Assembly: GCF_001683915.1 (NCBI RefSeq)
Contig: NZ_LXTT01000075.1
Coordinates: 1 to 63,033, forward strand
Length of the DNA: 63,033 nucleotides
DNA from: Allomuricauda sp. CP2A
GTDB lineage: Bacteria > Bacteroidota > Bacteroidia > Flavobacteriales > Flavobacteriaceae
Direction of reading: 5' to 3'
A program made the position numbers and the translations under genes. Of this stretch, positions 7,494-16,080 are shown in pieces (the stretch's first letter is position 1; each line of letters opens with the position of its first letter). The notes below the pieces were generated by a model, which saw nothing but the letters and a program-made list of their open reading frames with translations, made no database searches and was not told the DNA's origin.

Positions 7494-9854
7494 GTGAAAA
7501 CGCAAATTGTCTTTTTGATCGTTGCCCTACTGATGATCACTTCCCTGAAAGCCCAGGTAAAAATTGGTGATAATCCGCAAAACTTGGACCCAGCCTCTGT
7601 TCTGGAATTGGAAAGCAACAATCGTGTGCTCGTCATTACACGGGTCACCACGGCCCAAATGAGCACCATAAACCCGTTACGGGGTGCCTTGGTCTACAAT
7701 ACGGACGAAGAATGCATCCACTACTACAATGGGGTGGAATGGATCAACATCTGTGAGGCGTTGGACAACTCGTTTACCGTGAGCAGCGAAGCTGTTTTTA
7801 ACACCTTACCTGATGCTAGGGACAGTACCATTGTTGTGACCCAAACCGAAACTCCGGATGGCATCAACTACAATTTTGAGGTGAACCAGATTACGGGCGA
7901 CAATATATACAACGGCACCTTGTTTGGCAGTGACTTCGCAAGTGGAGCTATCGGTTCAAGAGAAATACAAGATAGTGCAGTTGAATTGAAAAAATTGGAA
8001 GATGGCACCATTGCGGGTCAACTGATACAGTGGGACGGCAATAGTTGGGAACTAATTACAGACACTGACCTTAACATCACCGAAGGGGATGGTGAAATAG
8101 GAAATGAGGTTGTGGGACCAACAGATACCACATTAATTTTGGATGGAAACGGAAGTGAGATAGAGCCTTACACCCTTGATGTTTCACCTATGGGGATTGG
8201 AACTCCTGAATTGGCAGATAATGCGGTTACCACAGATAAAATACTAAATGGAAATATTACCGATGACAAGTTGGATAAGACCAACATACCGCTAAGTGGA
8301 TTTGGAGCCGCTAATGCAGATGTTGACCTTGGTTTAAATAAATTGACCAATGTTGGTGAACCGACAGTAGCTACAGATGCTGCTACAATGAATTATGTGG
8401 ATAATGCCATTGGAACGGTCTCCACCTTGAACAATGGACAGATTTTTGTCGGGGATGCAACAAACAATGCCATTGGTGTGAACATGAGCGGTGATGCGAC
8501 CATTGACAATGCAGGTGCTTTAACAATTGAAGACAATGCCATCACCAATGCAAAGATGGCTGACAATGCAATCAATACTGCTGAAATTGTTAATAATTCA
8601 ATAACCACTGTAAAAATTCTTGATGCCAATGTTACCAATGCCAAAATTGCGGATAATGCCATCACAAATACTAAAATGGCCGACAATTCAGTCAACACAT
8701 TAGAAATTATAGATAATGCAGTGACAACTCCAAAAATTGCCAATGACGCCATCACCACTGTAAAGATTCTCGACGCAAACGTAACCAACGCCAAGATTGC
8801 AGACGATGCCGTTGACGTCGACAAAATAGGAACATTGGGAGCAGCTGACGCAAACAGTGTGTTGACAACGGATGGATTGGGTGACCCGCAATGGGAGGAC
8901 AAAAACATTTTTGCCTCATCAACACTGAGCAATGGGGACATTTTTGTTGGGGATGCAGCTAATAGTGCCGTTGGGGTAACAATGAATGGTGATGCCACCA
9001 TTAATAACACAGGGCTTCTCACAATTGAAAACGATGCCATCACCACGGTCAAAATCGCAAATGATGCTATTACAACAGGTAAAATAGCCGCTGGGGCTGT
9101 AGAATCAAGTGACATAGCCATTGATGCCGTGGATGTAACAAGGATAGGAACTGCCGGAGCAGCTGACGCAAACAGTGTGTTGACAACGGATGGATTAGGT
9201 GACCCGCAATGGGAGAACAAAAACATTTTTGCCTCATCAACACTGAGCAATGGAGACATTTTTGTCGGGGACGCAACCAACAATGCCATTGGCGTGACCA
9301 TGGGCGGTGATGCGACCATCAATAGCCTAGGGGAACTCACCATAGCAAATGATGCCATCACCAATGCCATGATGACGGATGATGCAATAGACACCAATGA
9401 AATTGTTGACGATGCAGTCACTACGAACAAAATATTGGATGCTAACGTGACCACTGATAAAATAGCCGATGGTGATGTTACCCCATTGAAAATTGAACCT
9501 TCGCCTTCTCTAACAGATGGTGATGTTCTTACCACCGTAGGTGGAGCAGTTGTCTGGAAAGCTCCAGCCGTTGTCGCCATGGGGAAAGTAAACTTTGATG
9601 GTTCTCCAGCCAATATAACAGGTGCAGCGGTAATAAGAAATGGTGCTGGCTCTGGAAATTATACGGTCACTTTTGGTGCTGGTGTAACATCAGATGCAGA
9701 TTACATTGTACAACTCACATTGCTTAATGCTGGACCTGATGTTACTATTGAAGTATCAGGAACCCCAACAGCAACTGCTTTCACAGTCCAAATTTCAGAT
9801 ATAGGTGGAACACCAACAGATGCTCAATGGTATTTCACCGTAACAGACTTTTAA
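7494..9854 (+). CDS. Secreted repeat-rich surface protein with decapeptide array
   Basis: The GTG start at 7494 is chosen because it places a signal peptide at residue 1 (KTQIVFLIVALLMITSLKAQ) and lies downstream of a TAnnTTTG box; a longer frame from GTG 7458 is open. The 786-residue protein has an N-terminal region frequent in Flavobacteriaceae surface proteins (PASVLELESNNRVL, RGALVYNTDEECIHYYNG). The middle holds ten consecutive decapeptides of the type DNAITTxKIx (8532-8831) and about 106-residue units containing IFVGDATNNAIGV and SVLTTDGLGDPQW. A C-terminal beta-rich domain of about 90 residues follows. Such KIAD-type repeats are seen in phage tail-fibre and adhesin shafts. It is 3 bp upstream of a T9SS cargo gene. 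A fibrous surface role is inference. Confidence 0.75.
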   Translation: MKTQIVFLIVALLMITSLKAQVKIGDNPQNLDPASVLELESNNRVLVITRVTTAQMSTINPLRGALVYNTDEECIHYYNGVEWINICEALDNSFTVSSEAVFNTLPDARDSTIVVTQTETPDGINYNFEVNQITGDNIYNGTLFGSDFASGAIGSREIQDSAVELKKLEDGTIAGQLIQWDGNSWELITDTDLNITEGDGEIGNEVVGPTDTTLILDGNGSEIEPYTLDVSPMGIGTPELADNAVTTDKILNGNITDDKLDKTNIPLSGFGAANADVDLGLNKLTNVGEPTVATDAATMNYVDNAIGTVSTLNNGQIFVGDATNNAIGVNMSGDATIDNAGALTIEDNAITNAKMADNAINTAEIVNNSITTVKILDANVTNAKIADNAITNTKMADNSVNTLEIIDNAVTTPKIANDAITTVKILDANVTNAKIADDAVDVDKIGTLGAADANSVLTTDGLGDPQWEDKNIFASSTLSNGDIFVGDAANSAVGVTMNGDATINNTGLLTIENDAITTVKIANDAITTGKIAAGAVESSDIAIDAVDVTRIGTAGAADANSVLTTDGLGDPQWENKNIFASSTLSNGDIFVGDATNNAIGVTMGGDATINSLGELTIANDAITNAMMTDDAIDTNEIVDDAVTTNKILDANVTTDKIADGDVTPLKIEPSPSLTDGDVLTTVGGAVVWKAPAVVAMGKVNFDGSPANITGAAVIRNGAGSGNYTVTFGAGVTSDADYIVQLTLLNAGPDVTIEVSGTPTATAFTVQISDIGGTPTDAQWYFTVTDF
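8532..8831 (+). repeat. Ten tandem decapeptide-coding units (30 bp each)
   Basis: Exactly ten 30-bp units encode peptides such as DNAITNAKMA, DNAINTAEIV, NNSITTVKIL, DANVTNAKIA and DNAVTTPKIA. The consensus is D-N-A-I/V-T-T/N-x-K-I-x. Two units (DANVTNAKIA) are identical at protein level. Regular spacing of hydrophobic residues fits a beta-solenoid or fibre-shaft turn of ten residues. Confidence 0.85.
8838..9265 (+). repeat. Direct DNA repeat, 110-bp copies 318 bp apart
   Basis: The segment 8838-8947 recurs at 9156-9265 with about three mismatches. It encodes the AADANSVLTTDGLGDPQW to NGDIFVG region of the repeat protein. A weaker third copy of the IFVGDATNNAIGV part occurs near 8438. Such near-identical copies allow recombination to change the number of 106-residue units. 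Confidence 0.85.
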
Positions 9855-9857
9855 CCC

Positions 9858-11018
9858 TTGAAACCCCTCCTCCACATATCCATTTTGCTATTGGGCTGTG
9901 TTTTACACGCCCAAACCGGCCTGTACCATGCGGGCAATATGCAGGTGCATGGCAATTTGGGCTTTCATACCAGTTTTATCAACGATTCTTCCTTTGACCA
10001 GACCCAAGGCCTGGTAGGCTTTTACGAGAGCAACGTTATTCAGGTATCGGGCAATATTCCCCCTACCCTTTGGGATATGGAGGTAATGGTGCCCAACAAT
10101 ATATTTTTGCGGAATTCGGTAAATGTGCGGAACAATCTCAATTTTATTGAGGGCAACATCCTCAGCACCCTCAACGATCCATCGGTCTATCTTAATTTTA
10201 TGGACCAAGGCACTTATACCGAAGAGGCCAATCCCAGAAAAATAACCGGGTTTGCTGCCATTACCAACCGGGATGTTTTCCAATTCCCCGTAGGGGACGA
10301 AACCCAGCTCCGGTCCTTGACCTTGGATTCGCAGGGAGCGACCCCTTTGGCCGTTTGTGCTTATTTTTTTGAAAATCCCGCTTCACCCATATCCATTACC
10401 CAAAGCTTTGATACCGATGAAAAGGTACGGGACATCGGTACCGTAAGCGATACGGAATTCTGGATCGTGCAAAGCGAGGTGCCTGCTCAGGTTACCATAA
10501 GCTGGAACGCCCGAAGCGGATTGGGTCTTATCCCCAACGCCACCATTGAGTCGGTTAGATTAATTGGTTGGGACAGAACTTCCAGTCAATGGGTGATTAT
10601 TGGCAATGCAGCCATTAGCGGTGATATTACGGAAGGTTTTTTAACATCAATCACCTTTGTCCCCAATGATTTTGCTGCCATTACTTTAGGGACCATTCCC
10701 GTGCCCACAGATACATTTGCCGTGGAAAACCCTACCTTGGGCAACTATTTTTTGAGTCCCAATGGCGATGGAACCAACGATTTTTTGGTGATCGATGGTA
10801 TGGAGGAATCCCCCAACAACAGTTTGATCATCTATAACCGACATGGCCAAAAAGTGTATGAAAAAGTCAACTATGTCAATGAATTTGATGGGATGGCCAA
10901 TGCGGGAAGTCTCTACACCAGCCGGGAAATTGGTCTGCCCGAAGGCGTCTACTATTATCTGGTGAGCTTGGACGATCTAGGACTGGAATACACCGGTTTT
11001 TTGTTTTTGGACCGATAA
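9858..11018 (+). CDS. T9SS type B (gliding-motility C-terminal domain) secreted protein
   Basis: Translation appears to start at TTG 9858, three bases after the previous stop, which gives a signal peptide at residue 1 (KPLLHISILLLGCVLHAQ). The 386-residue protein ends in a CHU_C-type domain of about 85 residues: NYFLSPNGDGTNDFLVIDG, LIIYNRHGQKVYEK, then LPEGVYYYLVSL and a terminal GFLFLDR. This domain is the type B signal for export by the type IX secretion system. The middle (FPVGDETQLRSLTL, FWIVQSEVPAQVTISWN) is beta-rich with no enzyme motif. It is in an operon with the repeat protein and may help place it on the surface. Confidence 0.82.
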   Translation: MKPLLHISILLLGCVLHAQTGLYHAGNMQVHGNLGFHTSFINDSSFDQTQGLVGFYESNVIQVSGNIPPTLWDMEVMVPNNIFLRNSVNVRNNLNFIEGNILSTLNDPSVYLNFMDQGTYTEEANPRKITGFAAITNRDVFQFPVGDETQLRSLTLDSQGATPLAVCAYFFENPASPISITQSFDTDEKVRDIGTVSDTEFWIVQSEVPAQVTISWNARSGLGLIPNATIESVRLIGWDRTSSQWVIIGNAAISGDITEGFLTSITFVPNDFAAITLGTIPVPTDTFAVENPTLGNYFLSPNGDGTNDFLVIDGMEESPNNSLIIYNRHGQKVYEKVNYVNEFDGMANAGSLYTSREIGLPEGVYYYLVSLDDLGLEYTGFLFLDR

Positions 11019-11096
11019 ACTTCAACCCATCACGAGCCTACACTACTGCTTCTTCGACAAAAAAATACTTCTTAACTTGGCACAAAAATCAATTCC

Positions 11097-11831
11097 ATGA
11101 AACGAAGGACTTTTGTGAAAACAGCATCGGTTTCCAGTTTGGCCTGTGCCATCCCTCCTGTTTTTCCCCATTTTATTCCCACTGAGTATTCCACGGAGGA
11201 ATTGATGGGCAAGGCCGTTATAGATCTTTTTGGTGAGGGCATCAACCTTAGAAAAGAGGCATATGAGTCCTTTGTGGAAATGAAAAAAGCCGCCTATGCC
11301 GATGGTTTTGATATTAAAATGGTCTCCAGTTTCAGGGATTTTTATCACCAAGCGAGCATTTGGGAGCGAAAATATATCAGCTATACCGAAGATGAGGGCA
11401 TGGAACCCCTTCAGGCCATAGACAAGATCATTGAATATTCCACCATTCCCGGGACCAGCAGGCACCATTGGGGCACCGATATCGACATTATTGATGGGTA
11501 TCCGAAAGTTTCAGGCGATGTGCTGCTCACTGAAAAATTTGAAAAAGGCGGTCCCTTTGAAGATTTTAAGCTCTGGCTGGATGAAAACTCGGAAAAATTT
11601 GGGTACCATCTCGTCTACACCAACGAGCCCAAACGAAGGGGGTTCAAATATGAACCGTGGCATTATAGCTACGCCCCCCTCTCCATTCCCATGTTAACAG
11701 CCTACCGGAGAATCAATGTTCTACGGTTGCTCCAGAAAGAGGAATTTTATGGTTCGGAACACTTCACCACAGGCTTTGTGAGAACCTACATTCAAGACAA
11801 TATCCTGGACATAAATCCGGCCTTGCTGTAG
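11097..11831 (+). CDS. M15-family D-alanyl-D-alanine carboxypeptidase (VanY-like) with Tat signal
   Basis: The 244-residue protein begins KRRTFVKTASVSSLACAIPP, a twin-arginine signal with a weak hydrophobic core. The catalytic motifs of the VanY/M15B family are present: SSFRDFYHQASIW, SRHHWGTDIDI (zinc His and Asp) and EPWHYSYA (catalytic Glu and zinc His). It would trim the terminal D-alanine of peptidoglycan stem peptides in the periplasm. Length fits the family. The Tat signal is unusual for this family, most of which use Sec, and a tatA gene lies at 2074-2352. It is transcribed in the same direction as the M48 peptidase downstream. Confidence 0.88.
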   Translation: MKRRTFVKTASVSSLACAIPPVFPHFIPTEYSTEELMGKAVIDLFGEGINLRKEAYESFVEMKKAAYADGFDIKMVSSFRDFYHQASIWERKYISYTEDEGMEPLQAIDKIIEYSTIPGTSRHHWGTDIDIIDGYPKVSGDVLLTEKFEKGGPFEDFKLWLDENSEKFGYHLVYTNEPKRRGFKYEPWHYSYAPLSIPMLTAYRRINVLRLLQKEEFYGSEHFTTGFVRTYIQDNILDINPALL

Positions 11832-11872
11832 TGCTTTTTTTCGTATCTTCAATTGTCTAGAACACGAACACC

Positions 11873-12637
11873 ATGAGAAGAGGTAGTTGGAGAATCCGCA
11901 TCCTGATCGGACTGGCCATTGTGGCTTTCGCTTTTATCCGCCGCTGCAGCAACCAAGAAGAAAATCCCTATACCGGAAGGGTCCAAAACATCAACATGAC
12001 CACAGAACAGGAGATTGCCATTGGGCTGCAAAGTGCCCCGGAAGTGGCACAACAGCACGGTGGTCTTTATCCTGATGAACGCATGCAGGCCTTGGTGGAT
12101 GCCGTGGGCAAAAAACTGGTCAATAGCAGTATTGCCGGTGAGACACCGTATGAATATGATTTTCATTTGTTGGCCGATGACCAAACCATAAATGCCTTTG
12201 CCTTGCCCGGTGGGCAGTGTTTTATCACCTATGCCCTGTTCTCCCAACTCACTGAGGCCCAACTGGCCGGGGTGTTGGGGCATGAAATAGGCCATGTGAT
12301 CGGCAGGCACTCCGCCGAACGCATCGCGGAAAGTAATTTTTGGCAGACGCTGGCCACGGGAGCCTCCGTAGGTGGCGATATGGGAAGTGTGGTGGCTAGT
12401 ATTGGTCAGAACACCTTATTGACCAACGGCAGGGATGATGAACTGGAAAGTGATGAACTCGGCGTCCAGTTCATGATTCAATCCGGGTATGATCCCTATG
12501 AGATGATCACGGTCATGGAAATATTAAAAGCGGTCGCTGGTCCAAACCGGGTACCGGAATTTCAAAGCACCCACCCAGATCCAGAAAATCGGATTGAAAA
12601 AATAAAGGAGGCCATCAAAAAATATTCAGGTCGATAG
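11873..12637 (+). CDS. M48-family metallopeptidase, membrane or envelope
   Basis: The 254-residue protein has an N-terminal hydrophobic segment (IRILIGLAIVAFAFI) followed by RRCSN, which could be a membrane anchor or an atypical lipoprotein signal. The zinc motif HEIGH is at residues 137-141, with the downstream Glu ligand in DELESDELGV. Flanking sequence NAFALPGGQCFITYALF and STHPDPENRI is typical of the M48 BepA/LoiP type. These proteases handle misfolded outer-membrane proteins. The gene is 41 bp after the VanY-like gene. The substrate is unknown. Confidence 0.9.
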   Translation: MRRGSWRIRILIGLAIVAFAFIRRCSNQEENPYTGRVQNINMTTEQEIAIGLQSAPEVAQQHGGLYPDERMQALVDAVGKKLVNSSIAGETPYEYDFHLLADDQTINAFALPGGQCFITYALFSQLTEAQLAGVLGHEIGHVIGRHSAERIAESNFWQTLATGASVGGDMGSVVASIGQNTLLTNGRDDELESDELGVQFMIQSGYDPYEMITVMEILKAVAGPNRVPEFQSTHPDPENRIEKIKEAIKKYSGR

Positions 12638-12754
12638 ATTCGGCACGTTTATCGATAAAAAAAGAGCTTTGACAAGATTTGCTTATCTTTGAAGTAACCC
12701 CAAATCCTACAATTGTTTCCTTATCCCATTTGTGCTATCCAAAAATGAGAACAC

Positions 12755-12922
12755 ATGGGAACACTAGTACACTTTAAAAACCTCTACGTAGAGGCATTTG
12801 ACGATTGTAAACCGAGCTTTATTGTACTTTTTTTAAAAGGGTATTCCGTATTTTGTGGCATCATGTTGATGATGGCGTTGTATGCGTTTTTTTATAGAGC
12901 TTTTACAGGCTTTGAATTCTAA
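12755..12922 (+). CDS. Small DUF6747-like membrane protein (55 residues)
   Basis: This small gene encodes MGTLVHFKNLYVEAF at the N-terminus, a conserved-looking DDCKPSFIVLFLKGY segment, one transmembrane helix (about residues 33-47, IMLMMALYAFFYRA) and ends TGFEF. I recognise this layout from a family of short proteins in Flavobacteriaceae (DUF6747, recalled from memory and unverified). It stands alone between convergent neighbours: M48 peptidase upstream and the minus-strand ankyrin gene downstream. A TATCTTTG box at 12684-12691 could drive it. A strong bidirectional terminator follows at 12965-12996. Function unknown. Confidence 0.72.
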   Translation: MGTLVHFKNLYVEAFDDCKPSFIVLFLKGYSVFCGIMLMMALYAFFYRAFTGFEF

Positions 12923-12964
12923 GCCAACATATACTCTTTTACAGGACACTAGAAGTAAATGAGA

Positions 12965-12996
12965 AAAAAAAGCCCATCCAAAGGATGGGCTTTTTT
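12965..12996. terminator. Bidirectional intrinsic terminator
   Basis: AAAAAAGCCCATCC and GGATGGGCTTTTTT form a perfect 14-bp stem with an AAA loop, with A and T tracts on the two sides. It ends both the plus-strand small gene and the minus-strand ankyrin gene. Confidence 0.93.
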
Positions 12997-13018
12997 GCTT
13001 TGAATGAATAAACTCCTT

Positions 13019-13405
13019 TTATTTTTTCATAGCATCTTCCAAAACAGCCAGTGCCTCAGCAGCATTGGACATTTCGGCATATTTCTTTGCGGTATAGCCC
13101 TGATCGGAACGTCTTTTAAAATTCGCTCCGTTTTCAATGAGCAGTTTCAAGATTTCTGCTTGGTTGTACCGTGCTGCAAAATGCACAGGGGCCATTCCAA
13201 GGGATTTTTCATTGACGTCCTCACCCAAATCGATGAGTTTTTTAACAGTATCCACATCTCCCTGTATAATGGCTTTACAAAAAGTACTGGGCTCCACAGG
13301 TAGTGACGACACACTCCGAGCGATGTCTGATGAAGGTTCATTGGCCGATACGCCAGTTGCTACTAGCATGCAAAATGCAGCTACTGTTAGGATTGTTTTT
13401 TTCAT
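13019..13405 (-). CDS. Secreted ankyrin-repeat protein
   Basis: The 128-residue protein has a signal peptide (KKTILTVAAFCMLVATGVSA) and about three ankyrin repeats. The clearest are DVDTVKKLIDLGEDVN, then MAPVHFAARYNQAEILKLLIENGANF, then YTAKKYAEMSNAAEAL. Ankyrin repeats bind other proteins; no enzyme domain is attached. Its small size and export suggest a periplasmic binding partner or inhibitor role, which is inference. The gene is monocistronic. Confidence 0.85.
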   Translation of the reverse strand: MKKTILTVAAFCMLVATGVSANEPSSDIARSVSSLPVEPSTFCKAIIQGDVDTVKKLIDLGEDVNEKSLGMAPVHFAARYNQAEILKLLIENGANFKRRSDQGYTAKKYAEMSNAAEALAVLEDAMKK

Positions 13406-13589
13406 GATGAATTGTTTTTGTTTATAGATTAAACTGTTACAAAAATAGACTGCCTTCCAGGGCGAATGTTACAGCATTAACAGTTAAATAACTAAATTTT
13501 AACAACGCTTCAATTTAACCGCCTGAAAATTATCAATTCTGCAACTATAAAAACTCGTGAAAAGCTAGGGCATCCAACCAGATCATTTT

Positions 13590-13597
13590 ATTTTTGA
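13590..13597 (+). promoter_or_regulatory. Candidate -7 box for gpmI
   Basis: TATTTTTG matches TAnnTTTG and ends 16 bp before the gpmI start codon. No clear -33 TTG is visible upstream. Confidence 0.5.
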
Positions 13598-13613
13598 AGT
13601 ACAATTTTACGCC

Positions 13614-15131
13614 ATGAACAAAAAGACAATCCTAATGATTTTGGATGGCTGGGGAAAATCTCCAGATCCAAAAGTTTCCGCCATAGCACAGGCCAATACC
13701 CCCTTTGTTGACTCCCTCTATACCCAATACCCAAATGCCAATCTTCTTACCGATGGAATGAACGTTGGCCTTCCTGAAGGGCAAATGGGAAACAGCGAGG
13801 TAGGCCACATGAATTTGGGTGCCGGTAGGATTGTATATCAAGATTTGGCCAAAATCAACAAAGCGGTCAAAGAAGACACCCTAAAACAAGAAAAAGTGTT
13901 AAAGGATGCCTTTGAATATGCAAAGACCAACAACAAAGCCGTACACTTTTTGGGTTTGGTGAGTGATGGTGGAGTGCACAGCCATATAGATCATTTAAAG
14001 GCCCTGATCAAGGCCGCAAATGACAGTGGCGTGGAAAAATCCTTTATCCATGCCTTTACCGATGGACGTGACGTGGATCCCAAAAGCGGAAAAGGTTTTC
14101 TCATTGATCTTACCCATTTCTGTTCAGATAAGAACACCAAACTGGCCACCGTGGTAGGAAGATATTATGCCATGGATCGGGATAAACGATGGGAGCGCGT
14201 AAAATTGGCGTATGATGTTATGGTGAATGCCGAAGGGGAAAAAGTGCAGGACATTGGCAATGCCATGCAAAAAAGTTATAATGACGGTGTTACCGATGAA
14301 TTTATAAAACCTTTGGTTCTGACCGATTCCGATAACCAACCGCTTACAAAAATAACAGAGGGAGATGTGATCATCTTCTTCAATTTTAGGACAGACCGCG
14401 GCCGTGAATTGACCTTGGCCCTGAATCAGCAGGATTTTCACGAGCAAAACATGCACAAGATGGACCTGTACTATGTTACCATGACCAATTATGACGACTC
14501 CTTTAAGGGCATAAAAGTGGTCTATGACAAAGAGAACATCAAGGACACCTTGGGCGAAGTGCTGGCCAAAAATGGTAAAAAGCAGATTCGTATTGCGGAA
14601 ACTGAAAAATACCCCCACGTCACTTTTTTCTTTAACGGAGGGCGTGAAGAACCTTTTCAGGGCGAGCAGCGTATACTCTGCCCATCACCAAAAGTGGCCA
14701 CCTACGACCTGCAACCCGAAATGAGTGCTTATGATATTCGGGATGCCATAATCCCCGAGCTTAAAAAAGGGGAGGCCGATTTTGTCTGTCTCAACTTTGC
14801 CAATCCAGACATGGTAGGCCATACCGGGGTTATGGAAGCTGCCATCAAAGCCTGCGAAACGGTTGATGAATGCGCCAAGGATGTTATTACCGCAGGATTG
14901 GAAAACGGGTATTCCACCATCGTTATTGCAGACCACGGAAATTGCGACACCATGGTCAACCCGGACGGAAGTCCCAATACGGCACATACCACCAATCCGG
15001 TTCCACTGATTCTTGTGGATAACGATATCAAAGAGATAAAAGGTGGTGTTCTGGGGGATATTGCCCCGACCATTCTTAAATTGATGGGCATTCCCCAACC
15101 CGAACTTATGACCCAAAAACCATTGGTTTAG
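13614..15131 (+). CDS. gpmI: 2,3-bisphosphoglycerate-independent phosphoglycerate mutase
   Basis: The 505-residue protein interconverts 3- and 2-phosphoglycerate in glycolysis and needs Mn2+. The N-terminal phosphatase part starts LMILDGWG, with Asp11 as metal ligand, and the phosphorylated nucleophile is Ser61 in GQMGNSEVGHMN. DGRDVDPKS and RYYAMDRDKRWER form the substrate lid domain. FANPDMVGHTG and IADHGNCDTM supply the remaining metal ligands. Length fits the family. It is cytoplasmic and precedes map by 45 bp. Confidence 0.97.
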   Translation: MNKKTILMILDGWGKSPDPKVSAIAQANTPFVDSLYTQYPNANLLTDGMNVGLPEGQMGNSEVGHMNLGAGRIVYQDLAKINKAVKEDTLKQEKVLKDAFEYAKTNNKAVHFLGLVSDGGVHSHIDHLKALIKAANDSGVEKSFIHAFTDGRDVDPKSGKGFLIDLTHFCSDKNTKLATVVGRYYAMDRDKRWERVKLAYDVMVNAEGEKVQDIGNAMQKSYNDGVTDEFIKPLVLTDSDNQPLTKITEGDVIIFFNFRTDRGRELTLALNQQDFHEQNMHKMDLYYVTMTNYDDSFKGIKVVYDKENIKDTLGEVLAKNGKKQIRIAETEKYPHVTFFFNGGREEPFQGEQRILCPSPKVATYDLQPEMSAYDIRDAIIPELKKGEADFVCLNFANPDMVGHTGVMEAAIKACETVDECAKDVITAGLENGYSTIVIADHGNCDTMVNPDGSPNTAHTTNPVPLILVDNDIKEIKGGVLGDIAPTILKLMGIPQPELMTQKPLV

Positions 15132-15163
15132 GGCAAAATTCGCCAAAATCCATAGATTCAATT

Positions 15164-15171
15164 TATCTTTG
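15164..15171 (+). promoter_or_regulatory. Candidate -7 box almost touching the map start codon
   Basis: TATCTTTG is followed by only five bases (CGGCT) before ATG 15177. Transcription usually starts several bases past this box, so the map mRNA may have little or no leader. Confidence 0.55.
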
Positions 15172-15176
15172 CGGCT

Positions 15177-15995
15177 ATGATTCACGTAAAGACAGCAGAG
15201 GAGATTGAATTGATGCGCGAAAGCGCTTTGGTCGTTTCCAAAACTTTGGGCCTATTGGCCAAGGAAATCAAACCAGGGGCCATTCCCTTGAAATTGGATA
15301 AAATGGCCGAGGAATTTATTCGGGAACAAGGTGCAGAACCCGGTTTTTTGGGTATGTACGATTTTCCCAACACCCTTAACTGGAGTCCCAACGCACAAGT
15401 GGTCCATGGCATTCCCAATAATGAACCATTAAAGGAAGGCGATATTGTTTCTGTGGATTGCGGTGCCTTAAAAAATGGGTTCTACGGAGATCATGCCTAT
15501 ACGTTTGAAGTGGGCGAAGTTGCCGAAGAGACCAAAAAACTGCTCAAGGTCACCAAAGAATCCCTTTATATTGGAATCAGGCAGTTTAAGGAAGGAAACC
15601 GTGTTGGAGATGTTGGTTATGCCATCCAAAAGTATTGTGAGGACCATGGGTATGGTGTGGTTCGTGAATTGGTGGGCCATGGTTTGGGAAAAGAATTGCA
15701 TGAAGACCCCCAAATGCCAAATTATGGAAAACGCGGTCGAGGGAAAAAATTTGTCAACGGTATGGTCGTTGCCATCGAGCCCATGATCAATATGGGAACC
15801 AAACGAATCAAGCAATTGAAGGATGGTTGGACCATTTTAACCGCAGATGGCAAACCCAGTGCCCATTTTGAGCATGATGTTGCCTTGGTGGATGGAAAAC
15901 CGGAGCTGCTCTCAACCTATCAATATATTTATGATGCATTGGGCATCACCAGTGATGAAGAGGATGAGTTCAGAAGCAAGAAATTGGTACTTTAG
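15177..15995 (+). CDS. map: Type I methionine aminopeptidase
   Basis: The 272-residue enzyme removes the initiator methionine from nascent proteins in the cytoplasm. The two-metal site is intact: Asp in VDCGALKNGFYGDHAY (two aspartates), His in GHGLGKELHEDP, Glu in VVAIEPMINMG and Glu in the C-terminal half after HFEHDVALVDGKPE. NTLNWSPNAQVVHGIPN carries the substrate His. There is no zinc-finger extension. The likely promoter ends five bases before the start codon. Confidence 0.96.
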   Translation: MIHVKTAEEIELMRESALVVSKTLGLLAKEIKPGAIPLKLDKMAEEFIREQGAEPGFLGMYDFPNTLNWSPNAQVVHGIPNNEPLKEGDIVSVDCGALKNGFYGDHAYTFEVGEVAEETKKLLKVTKESLYIGIRQFKEGNRVGDVGYAIQKYCEDHGYGVVRELVGHGLGKELHEDPQMPNYGKRGRGKKFVNGMVVAIEPMINMGTKRIKQLKDGWTILTADGKPSAHFEHDVALVDGKPELLSTYQYIYDALGITSDEEDEFRSKKLVL

Positions 15996-16011
15996 TGCAA
16001 AAATTTGACAC

Positions 16012-16056
16012 TCCCGCCTGCCTGTCAGCTAGGCAGGGACGGGCAGGCAGTCGAGA
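16012..16056 (-). repeat. GC-rich nested palindrome element A
   Basis: On the minus strand it reads TCTCGACTG, then CCTGCC...GGCAGG arms with GCCTGCC / GGCAGGC pairing, then CGGGAG. The same TCGACTG flank and CCTGCC/GGCAGG core occur in elements B and C (16081-16125 and 18663-18706). Confidence 0.7.
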
Positions 16057-16080
16057 GGTAATTAAATCCAACGACTGAGG

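Noticed and set aside
8393..9613. 406-residue open frame on the minus strand
   Set aside because: It lies wholly antisense to the repeat-protein gene and is low in complexity (runs of A, S, V, T); it is the mirror of the DNA repeats, with no signal peptide or known domain.
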